25,398 nucleotides of DNA from a virus: positions 1-25,398 of the IMG/VR virus record IMGVR_UViG_3300027142_000052; one strand, written 5' to 3'. Of the stretch, positions 19,671 through 25,398 are shown in pieces. The translations under genes were made by a program, and so were the position numbers. Below the pieces are notes generated by a model. That model ran no database searches and was not told where the DNA came from. It saw only the letters and a program-made list of their open reading frames with translations. How positions within the stretch are numbered: position 1 is the stretch's first letter; each line of letters starts with the position of its first letter.

Positions 19671-20911
19671 AACATGATGTCGCAACAATCCTCACAGAGC
19701 AGGAGATACATGGGTGGTACTTTGATGAAAGAGCTGCATGGGAACTTGAATCGACTCTCCGAGGAGAGCTTGAAGGACTTACTCAGCTACTACGCAACAG
19801 GTACCCTCTCATTAAAGACAGAGAGTTCACTCCTAAACGAGTTAACCGCACAACGGGATACGTCGCAGGTGCTCCTCTCACTAAGCTAAAGGAGTTCAAC
19901 CCTGGTAGTCGTGATCACATTGCATGGGTCATGAAGAACCATCATGGTTGGATACCCGATAAAGAGACAGCAAGTGGCAAGACTGCCATTGATGAAACTG
20001 TTCTCAAAGATATTGGTACAGAGGAGGCACTACAGTTCTTCCGCTGCCTAGAGCTTACTAAGCAACTAGGTATGTTGTCTGAGGGACAGAATGCTTGGCT
20101 TAAACTAGTCAAGGGTAACCGTATTCACCACCACTGTTCGGTTGCTACTAACACACATAGATGTGCTCACCGTAATCCAAACCTCGGGCAGGTACCAAGT
20201 GATCTTAACTTTAGAAAGCTATTTTGTGCTAGCCCTGGGCATGTCATGGTTGGCGCTGATCTCGCAGGCATTGAACTTAGAATGCTCGCACACTACCTTG
20301 CCCGATATGATGGAGGCAGGTACGGAGATGTTCTTCTCAACGGTGACATACACCAAGAGAACGCTGACAAGATAGGCATATCACGCCGACTAGTAAAGAC
20401 TGTAACGTATGCCTTTCTATATGGGGCAGGCGATCAAAAGATAGGACTTAGTTATGACCAAAGCCTTTCCCCGAACAAGGCTAAAGAAAAAGGGGCTGAG
20501 ATACGAAGTGCTTATGTTGCTGCCATTGACGGCTTGGATAGTCTTCTTACCGCTGTTCGTCAAGCAGGTGAGCGAGGCTTTATCAGGTCCATAGACACAC
20601 GTAAGATACCTGTAGATAGTCCACACAAGGCACTCAACTACCTCCTCCAGTCAGGAGCCGGTGTTGTAGCTAAGCGTTGGATGGCTATCGCTAATCAGAA
20701 CTTTCCTACTATTGACAACGACTATCTCAGTCACACTCATCAACTAGCATTTATCCACGACGAATTACAGTGGGAATGCCTACCAACTTATGCAGAGGAT
20801 CTTAAGGAACACCTAGAGATGTGCGCTGCATTAGCTGGCGAATACTATAATCTCCGTATCCCTATCGCTGCCGAGGGTAAGATCGGATCCACCTGGGCAG
20901 ATGTTCACTAA
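19631..20911 (+). CDS. DNA polymerase, family A polymerase part (T7 gp5-like)
   Basis: 426 residues with no exonuclease motifs. Motif A is GADLAGIELRMLAHYLAR (catalytic Asp), motif B is RLVKTVTYAFLYGAGDQKIG (the Lys and the Tyr equivalent to T7 Tyr526), motif C is LAFIHDELQWEC (catalytic Asp); EGKIGSTWADVH ends it as in gp5. Between the first helices and FNPGSRDHI there are only ~30 residues, where T7 has the ~75-residue thioredoxin-binding loop, so that loop is mostly missing. The ATG at 19631 lies in the -1 frame relative to the exonuclease gene. It replicates the phage genome with the helicase and SSB encoded upstream. Confidence 0.92.
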   Translation: MATFPSIPDFIQLEHDVATILTEQEIHGWYFDERAAWELESTLRGELEGLTQLLRNRYPLIKDREFTPKRVNRTTGYVAGAPLTKLKEFNPGSRDHIAWVMKNHHGWIPDKETASGKTAIDETVLKDIGTEEALQFFRCLELTKQLGMLSEGQNAWLKLVKGNRIHHHCSVATNTHRCAHRNPNLGQVPSDLNFRKLFCASPGHVMVGADLAGIELRMLAHYLARYDGGRYGDVLLNGDIHQENADKIGISRRLVKTVTYAFLYGAGDQKIGLSYDQSLSPNKAKEKGAEIRSAYVAAIDGLDSLLTAVRQAGERGFIRSIDTRKIPVDSPHKALNYLLQSGAGVVAKRWMAIANQNFPTIDNDYLSHTHQLAFIHDELQWECLPTYAEDLKEHLEMCAALAGEYYNLRIPIAAEGKIGSTWADVH

Positions 20912-20913
20912 TT

Positions 20914-21051
20914 ATGGCTGTTAAATCAAAGACTGCACTGGGACGTGTAGAGTTTAAGTCCCGTGCCAAATATAAACGTACACGACAAGGTAACGGTACT
21001 CGATCACTGCCCTCTCACGGACGTAAGCTTCGTCGAGGTCAAGGTAAGTGA
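20914..21051 (+). CDS. Small very basic protein, conserved in cyanophages
   Basis: 45 residues: TALGRVEFKSRAKYKRTRQG then SHGRKLRRGQGK. About a third of the residues are Lys or Arg. I recall short proteins with the phrase RVEFKSxAKYKxTRQG from several cyanophages, near replication genes. It may bind nucleic acid. It starts two bases after the polymerase stop and overlaps the exonuclease start. Confidence 0.65.
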   Translation: MAVKSKTALGRVEFKSRAKYKRTRQGNGTRSLPSHGRKLRRGQGK

Positions 21052-21815
21052 GTCTACTTATTGATGCTGACTTCATTGTCTATAAATGCTGTGCCGGAGC
21101 TGAAACAGAAATTGACTTTGGAGAAGACCTTATCGTCGTCACCTCCAACTTCAATGAAGCCTATGAGTACGTTGAACGGGAACTCTATAACATCGCAACA
21201 AACCTTGGATGTTTCGATGACTCTATTTTGTTTTTTAGTGATAGCGTCAACTTTCGTAAATCTATTGATCCAGCGTATAAAGGACATCGAAATCGAAAGA
21301 AGCCGTGTGGCTACAAAAGGGTCATCAATAAACTCAAGGAGGAATACAACGTTGTTGTGATGCCTACACTAGAGGCTGATGATGCCCTCGGTATCTACGC
21401 CACTAAAGAGCCAGGACACATCATTTGCAGCCCCGACAAGGACATGCGACAGATCCCTGGGGACCTCTATGACCTCACAGATGGAGTGGTTACTGTAGAG
21501 CCTGAGGAAGGCCGTAGGTGGCACCTCATTCAAACACTAGCTGGTGACCAGACTGATGGCTATGCTGGTGTACCTGGTATTGGTATTAAACGTGCTGTTG
21601 CTCTCTTTGAGAAGGAAGGCTACACTTGGGACACAGTAGTTAAAGCATTTGCTGAGAAGGATCTTGGAGAAGATGTAGCTCTCATGAATGCACGCCTCGC
21701 TAAGATTCTACAATGTGATGACTATGATTTCACCAATCAAGAACCAAGACTTTGGTCTCCCAGCACCAGTAGTGGAGCTGACAATGGAGCAGCAGTTCAA
21801 ACTCAAACAGATTGA
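21048..21815 (+). CDS. 5'-3' exonuclease, T7 gp6-like (FEN family)
   Basis: 255 residues, GTG start in overlap with the previous stop (GTGA). Metal-binding acidic motifs of the FEN/PIN-like fold: LLIDADFIVY (N-terminus), MPTLEADDALGIYA, CSPDKDMRQIPGDL and AGDQTDGYAGVPGIGIKRAV (the helix-hairpin-helix that grips DNA). It removes RNA primers and degrades host DNA. The C-terminal ~30 residues are Ser/Gln-rich and overlap the next gene, so they are probably not structured. Confidence 0.9.
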   Translation: MSLLIDADFIVYKCCAGAETEIDFGEDLIVVTSNFNEAYEYVERELYNIATNLGCFDDSILFFSDSVNFRKSIDPAYKGHRNRKKPCGYKRVINKLKEEYNVVVMPTLEADDALGIYATKEPGHIICSPDKDMRQIPGDLYDLTDGVVTVEPEEGRRWHLIQTLAGDQTDGYAGVPGIGIKRAVALFEKEGYTWDTVVKAFAEKDLGEDVALMNARLAKILQCDDYDFTNQEPRLWSPSTSSGADNGAAVQTQTD

Positions 21816-22011
21816 GAATGCACTGCATAATCCAGAGACAAAGTTAGAAGATGTAATTACTATCTTCATGGCTCTACAACGCCAAAACTTTACTCTCTGT
21901 AATACAGTATCCAACCTAGTTAAGAAATGGCCAACAGTAACCTCACAGGACCCTCCTACTACAAGCGAGGGTCAATTCAAGTTTGGGATTTCATCCGAGA
22001 CCAAGGACTGA
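21718..22011 (+). CDS. NblA-like small protein (candidate)
   Basis: 97 residues. After a short N-terminus (DFGLPAPVVELTMEQQFKLK) comes a long helix with FMALQRQNFTLCNTVSNLVK. The phrase LTMEQQFKLKQIE recalls LTLEQQF of NblA, the adaptor that directs phycobilisome breakdown and that some cyanophages carry; however the second half lacks the usual NblA residues, and cyanophage proteins of the same shape are mostly unassigned. The start at 21718 (or 21724) keeps the conserved part; a GGAG-preceded ATG at 21784 (74 residues) is the alternative. It overlaps both neighbours. Confidence 0.6.
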   Translation: MTMISPIKNQDFGLPAPVVELTMEQQFKLKQIENALHNPETKLEDVITIFMALQRQNFTLCNTVSNLVKKWPTVTSQDPPTTSEGQFKFGISSETKD

Positions 22012-22226
22012 ACTTTCATCTTGGTAATGCAATCAAATACATCTGCCGTGCTGGTTATAAAGACAGCAAAGTAGAAGATCTCAAAAAAGCAATCCACTAT
22101 CTTCAAAATGAGCTTGAAAGCCAAGTCGTTTCTCAGTATCCAATCAAAGGAGTTCCGGAAAAGTTTCCGGGTCAAGAACAATACGAGTCCAGCTTCACGG
22201 ACTATGCAGCGGACTTTGATCGTTGA
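21927..22226 (+). CDS. DUF3310-type protein
   Basis: 99 residues with the DUF3310 pattern: YYKRGSIQVWDFIRDQGLNF then HLGNAIKYICRAGYKDS and KVEDLKKAIHYLQNEL. Small proteins of this family are common beside phage nucleotide-metabolism genes. No enzyme activity can be assigned with certainty. It overlaps the previous gene by 85 bases in another frame and the MazG-like gene by 23. Confidence 0.75.
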   Translation: MANSNLTGPSYYKRGSIQVWDFIRDQGLNFHLGNAIKYICRAGYKDSKVEDLKKAIHYLQNELESQVVSQYPIKGVPEKFPGQEQYESSFTDYAADFDR

Positions 22227-22497
22227 GGAATTTAAAGAGTTCCTTGATGCTGACAACCAACTCATCAAAGGATTCGTAGTTAATGCTACCGATACCCTTA
22301 AGGAGTTGGCTGATCTTGTTTATGTCTGCTATCAATACGCAGAGAACCTTGGTTGGGACCTTGATGAAGCCCTCAACCGTGTCCACCAAAGCAATATGAG
22401 TAAGCTTGGGGAGGACGGAGAACCTGTGTACCGAGAGGATGGTAAAGTCCTCAAGGGTCCTAACTATCAACCACCAAACCTTAGTGATCTTGTCTAA
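22204..22497 (+). CDS. MazG-like nucleotide pyrophosphohydrolase
   Basis: 97 residues. The all-alpha NTP-PPase signature appears as EEFKEFLDAD (ExxE pair) and TDTLKELADLVYVCYQYAEN (ExxD pair), followed by LGWDLDEALNRVHQSNMSKL and a Gly/Pro-rich end that I recall from cyanophage MazG-like proteins. It should hydrolyse non-canonical or host-signal nucleotides ((p)ppGpp or dNTPs) to monophosphates and so feed the reductase and ThyX route; the exact substrate is not known. The ATG at 22204 was chosen because conserved sequence begins there. Confidence 0.85.
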   Translation: MQRTLIVEEFKEFLDADNQLIKGFVVNATDTLKELADLVYVCYQYAENLGWDLDEALNRVHQSNMSKLGEDGEPVYREDGKVLKGPNYQPPNLSDLV

Positions 22498-22498
22498 T

Positions 22499-23899
22499 AT
22501 GTCCACTGACCTTATTGCCCGTACTGGGCGTGTTCAATCTTGGATCGATGATCCTACCTCACGACTGCCTGTGTCGTGTACAGTATTTGTTGTAGAGGAC
22601 ACCATGGAGGGTCCTAATGGAATCGAAGCATCTTGGCGATTTGTTAGCCACGCTCTACGCTATGGAGCGGGAGTTGCAGTCCATCTATCTAAACTCCGGG
22701 CACGAGGAGAGGAGAATGATAAAGGCTTGGTTGCATCAGGCCCCGTATCTTTTGCCAAGATCTACTCAACACTAAACGAGATCCTTCGACGTGGAGGTGT
22801 CTATAAGAATGGAGCTGTTGTACTGCACCTTGATCTCAGTCATCCTGATGTGCTTGAGTTTATTACTGCTTCTCGGGCTGAGCTTCCTTGGGTTAAGCGT
22901 TGCGTTAACATTAACAAGCGTTGGTGGGAACTTGCTACCCAAGAAGTTAAGGACGCCCTCCTTGAAGGAATCAAAAAGGGTGACATCTGGCTCAACAAAA
23001 CAAAGGTAGATCGTAATGGAAATCGAATCCGAGGTAACGTATGCTTGGAGGTCTACCTCCCAAGCCGGGGAACATGTCTACTTCAACATGTCAACCTCGG
23101 CGGATGTGAACTCAATGACATTCAAGGTGCGTTTGTTCACGGAATGTCCGAACTGTGCAACCTTCACGGCAAAACAAATGTTGGAGAAAGTGGAGAGTAC
23201 CTCCCTTCAGAGACTGATCGCCAAGTCGGTCTCGGATTGCTGGGACTTGCCAACCTTCTCCGACGCTACAACGTAACCTATGAGACCTTTGGTAAGGCTC
23301 TCAAGGATATCAATGATGGACAGATGGCACAGACCCCTGCCCATATTCTTGCAGCTGAGATCAACGCTGGTGTAACTGCAGCAGCACATACCGCCCGTAT
23401 CAACAAGATGGATCGAGCGTTTGCTATTGCACCTACAGCGTCCTGTAGCTACCGCTATAAAGACTTGGATGGGTACACTACCTGTCCTGAGATTGCTCCT
23501 CCTATTGCCCGCCAAGTAGACCGTGATAGCGGTACCTTCGGCGTCCAGAGCTTCGACTATGGTCCTGTTGAGATCGCGTCTGAAGTTGGCTGGGAGAACT
23601 ATAAGCGAGTTGCGGATGAGATTGTCCGTATGCTCGATAAGACGGGACTTCTTCATGGGTACTCATTCAACTCGTGGTCTGATGTGATCACGTATGATGA
23701 GGAGTTCATTGAGGAGTGGCTGGATAGCCCCCAAACATCTCTTTACTACTCACTCCAAGTGATGGGAGACGTTCAGGATAAATCCAGCGCATATGCAGCA
23801 CTGGATGAAGCTGAAGTCGATGATTACCTGGAGTCTATTCTTAATGACCCGGCTGGCGCTAGTCAGCCCCAAGCTCCTGATTGTAATTGCGGCGAATGA
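22499..23899 (+). CDS. nrdA: Ribonucleotide reductase catalytic (alpha) subunit, short cyanophage type
   Basis: 466 residues, far shorter than E. coli NrdA (761), and without an ATP-cone. Active-site parts: SCTVFVVEDT (Cys27, equivalent to C225), NVCLEV (Cys182 for the thiyl radical, Glu184), GTCLLQHVNLGGC (Cys193, equivalent to C462), and APTASCSYRY near the C-terminus. The tail ends in CNCGE, likely the redox-shuttle cysteines. It makes dNDPs or dNTPs from ribonucleotides. Short cyanophage enzymes of this kind were once placed in class II; the ferritin-like gene that follows by ATGA overlap argues for a class I alpha/beta enzyme. ATG two bases after the MazG stop. Confidence 0.88.
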   Translation: MSTDLIARTGRVQSWIDDPTSRLPVSCTVFVVEDTMEGPNGIEASWRFVSHALRYGAGVAVHLSKLRARGEENDKGLVASGPVSFAKIYSTLNEILRRGGVYKNGAVVLHLDLSHPDVLEFITASRAELPWVKRCVNINKRWWELATQEVKDALLEGIKKGDIWLNKTKVDRNGNRIRGNVCLEVYLPSRGTCLLQHVNLGGCELNDIQGAFVHGMSELCNLHGKTNVGESGEYLPSETDRQVGLGLLGLANLLRRYNVTYETFGKALKDINDGQMAQTPAHILAAEINAGVTAAAHTARINKMDRAFAIAPTASCSYRYKDLDGYTTCPEIAPPIARQVDRDSGTFGVQSFDYGPVEIASEVGWENYKRVADEIVRMLDKTGLLHGYSFNSWSDVITYDEEFIEEWLDSPQTSLYYSLQVMGDVQDKSSAYAALDEAEVDDYLESILNDPAGASQPQAPDCNCGE

Positions 23900-24606
23900 A
23901 CCCTTATCAAAAACTACAAAATCGTAAACGTACCTGGACACCAGTCCAGACCACAGCAGGTGAACTTTGTGCAGGCTCTGAAGAAACCATCTACCGTGCG
24001 CTCGCTATGCGACACATGGAACTCCCCGTTGGTAGCTTCATTCAAGATGCCCTTAGTGAAATTCCAGCTCTATCGGCAGACCTGCTTAAATCTAATGTCA
24101 AAGACGAGGAAAACCACGACTTGGCTCTCGGTTACATCGCCAATGCTTTGGGTGTTGACGAAACTGCTGAAGCCGAAGCAAAGCGCCTTAGGGATGCTTG
24201 GGAAGCGCATCCTGATCACACGGTCCTCAAGGCACTTGTTGCCGAGCGTGCAATTTTCTTCGTACTACTCCCTTTCTTCCGCTTTAATGGTGACGCTGGT
24301 CTCAGAACCGTAAGCGCCGACATCAGTCGTGACGAACAGGTTCACGTAGCTGCTAACAGCCTTGTGTGTAAGGAGCTAGGGTTGGAGATCAGCCCTTCCC
24401 TTGACAAGCTGCGTAAGGCTACTATTAACTGGGTTATGTCACCTTTGAAAGCGTCCACCAACAAATATCTGGACAAAAAATTTTGGCTGGATGCCAGTGA
24501 TCGCTTGATGTATGAAGGGAAGGCTCCAGAGCTTTCTGATACAAAGCGAGCACGTATGCCTGCCTTCTTTGAACATGCAAACCCCAACCTACCTCAGTAT
24601 GCTTGA
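23896..24606 (+). CDS. nrdB: Ribonucleotide reductase beta (ferritin-like) subunit
   Basis: 239 residues, all-helical. Two ExxH metal motifs are visible, DEENHD (Glu71, His74) and SRDEQVHVA (Glu147, His150), with further Glu117 in VAERAIFF, as in di-metal class I beta subunits, but the chain is much shorter than usual (E. coli 376). Position His+4, which holds the radical Tyr122 in E. coli, is Leu78. It should hold the metal cofactor that starts the radical in the alpha subunit. ATG at 23896 overlaps the alpha stop, so the two are made together. The ferritin-fold call is quite sure, the radical type is not. Confidence 0.75.
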   Translation: MNPYQKLQNRKRTWTPVQTTAGELCAGSEETIYRALAMRHMELPVGSFIQDALSEIPALSADLLKSNVKDEENHDLALGYIANALGVDETAEAEAKRLRDAWEAHPDHTVLKALVAERAIFFVLLPFFRFNGDAGLRTVSADISRDEQVHVAANSLVCKELGLEISPSLDKLRKATINWVMSPLKASTNKYLDKKFWLDASDRLMYEGKAPELSDTKRARMPAFFEHANPNLPQYA

Positions 24607-24772
24607 GACCCATGGTCTCCAGTTTACTTCTCTCCTCCAACAACTAGAAGAGAACTTCCCACCACTTAATCCCCACCCGGATGATCCACACTCATTAATC
24701 ATGTACCGCTCTGGCCAACGTTCTGTGGTCGAGTGGATTCAACACCAACTCAACGAAGAGAACAATGGCTAA
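24599..24772 (+). CDS. Unrecognised 57-residue protein
   Basis: 57 residues (starts MLETHGLQFTSLLQQLEENF), with a Pro/His-rich middle (PPLNPHPDDPHSL) and a C-terminal helix (RSVVEWIQHQLNEE). The ATG at 24599 overlaps the beta-subunit stop by 8 bases and the following gene by 8. Function unknown; the layout suggests it is part of the same operon. Confidence 0.6.
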   Translation: MLETHGLQFTSLLQQLEENFPPLNPHPDDPHSLIMYRSGQRSVVEWIQHQLNEENNG

Positions 24773-25398
24773 GAAACAAGAGCAACGTAGAGAAGCACCT
24801 AAGCCCACACCAATGCCACAACGTAGGGAAGAACCTAGGACGACCCTTGGTCAAGGTATTAGGGCTGCAGGTGCAGATGGTATTACTAAGAAAGAACTGA
24901 ACTTTATTGCGGATACAACTGGCAAGTCTAGCAGTCAAATTATCCAAAAACTAGACCAGGTTAATAAAAACCTAAAGTCTAATGATAAGACTGGCATCAA
25001 CCTTGGTGCTGCTGCTAGCAATATGCTCATCCGTGAAGCAAGTAAGCAGTCACCCACTGGTTACAATACTTACCTCAGTTCGATCATGGGTCCTGCAATG
25101 GGAACTGGTCGTCTTGGAACTGAACTGCAGCGTAGGGCTACTGAGTTTGGTACTACCGGCAGCATGGGTTCACTTATTCCACGAGGTATGAGCGCCATGC
25201 CTAGTGGTAGGTTGACTGTATCTGGTGTTGGTAAGCAGTTCGAGCTTCCTAAGACAAAGATACTCAACCCGATTGACCTAGAAACAGGTGGCAACAGGCC
25301 TCCTGGTGGTAATAATACTGATGTTGAACCAACAGTTGAGGAAGTGGCTCCTACTACAATAGACACACAAGCTCCTGATATGGGTATCAGTGCTGACC
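24765..25398 (+). CDS. Unrecognised cyanophage protein, likely virion-linked (3' partial)
   Basis: 211 complete codons in the window, open at the right edge. N-terminus Lys/Gln/Arg/Pro-rich, then TLGQGIRAAGADGITKKELN followed by a small helical module (FIADTTGKSSSQIIQKL), then a Gly/Ser/Thr-rich stretch and a Pro/Thr-rich linker. I recall proteins with this AGADGIxKKEL module in cyanophages just before the portal gene, so the structural block probably starts here. No function is assigned. Confidence 0.6.
   Translation, partial: MAKKQEQRREAPKPTPMPQRREEPRTTLGQGIRAAGADGITKKELNFIADTTGKSSSQIIQKLDQVNKNLKSNDKTGINLGAAASNMLIREASKQSPTGYNTYLSSIMGPAMGTGRLGTELQRRATEFGTTGSMGSLIPRGMSAMPSGRLTVSGVGKQFELPKTKILNPIDLETGGNRPPGGNNTDVEPTVEEVAPTTIDTQAPDMGISAD

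Noticed and set aside
23207-23656. 149-codon open frame on the minus strand within the reductase gene
   Set aside because: Shadow of a well-supported catalytic subunit; no motif and no start signal.
1-25398. CRISPR array, integrase, insertion sequence, photosystem genes
   Set aside because: Looked for and not seen: no regularly spaced repeats, no recombinase or transposase motifs, no psbA- or hli-like protein.

Overview
This window is a stretch of a lytic, T7-like (autographivirus-type) podovirus that very probably infects a cyanobacterium (Synechococcus/Cyanobium type). The evidence is a T7-style gene order with a single-subunit RNA polymerase, a gp2.5-like single-strand binding protein, a gp3-like endonuclease, a gp4-like primase-helicase, a T7-like DNA polymerase, a gp6-like exonuclease and a gp19-like terminase. 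To these are added ThyX, a MazG-like pyrophosphohydrolase and a short two-subunit ribonucleotide reductase, which are typical of cyanophages. Every gene is on the + strand. No integrase, tRNA, photosystem gene or CRISPR array was seen.

Layout. 1-1221: end of a tail-fibre-like protein. 1250-3229: small tail-linked protein and lysis cassette (candidate holin, two-domain endolysin, spanin-like protein). 3222-8486: packaging block (small and large terminase) mixed with three HNH-type or HNH-like genes and several unrecognised, probably virion-linked proteins. 8487-8802: gene-free stretch with a row of hairpins and a rho-independent terminator. 8803-9664: a small protein and thyX. 9665-10511: about 850 bases without a gene, holding two sigma70-type promoters and dense inverted repeats; this is where the physical genome end of a T7-like phage would be expected, so the sequence appears to be a circular permutation. 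10512-13423: fourteen tiny, mostly overlapping early genes, including a protein that looks like a fusion of a cyanobacterial AbrB-type segment with an ArdA-type anti-restriction domain. 13424-24606: RNA polymerase and the DNA replication and nucleotide module. 24599-25398: start of the next (probably head or virion) block.

How it works together. Host sigma70 RNA polymerase would start at the two promoters and read the small early host-takeover genes and the phage RNA polymerase, which is followed by a terminator. The phage polymerase would then read the replication block. Endonuclease I, gp6-like exonuclease, MazG, ribonucleotide reductase and ThyX would recycle host DNA and make dNTPs (with dTMP) for the polymerase, while the last block packages DNA and lyses the cell. 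Coupling of start and stop codons (TAATG, ATGA) is the rule and Shine-Dalgarno sites are scarce.

Most unusual points: the structured non-coding block with a candidate ~120-nt RNA and a branched leader; the AbrB/ArdA-like fusion; a DNA polymerase split into separate exonuclease and polymerase genes; a ribonucleotide reductase beta subunit with Leu where the radical Tyr is expected; and an NblA-like small protein. All functional calls come from reading motifs by eye and from memory of the families; no database search was run.
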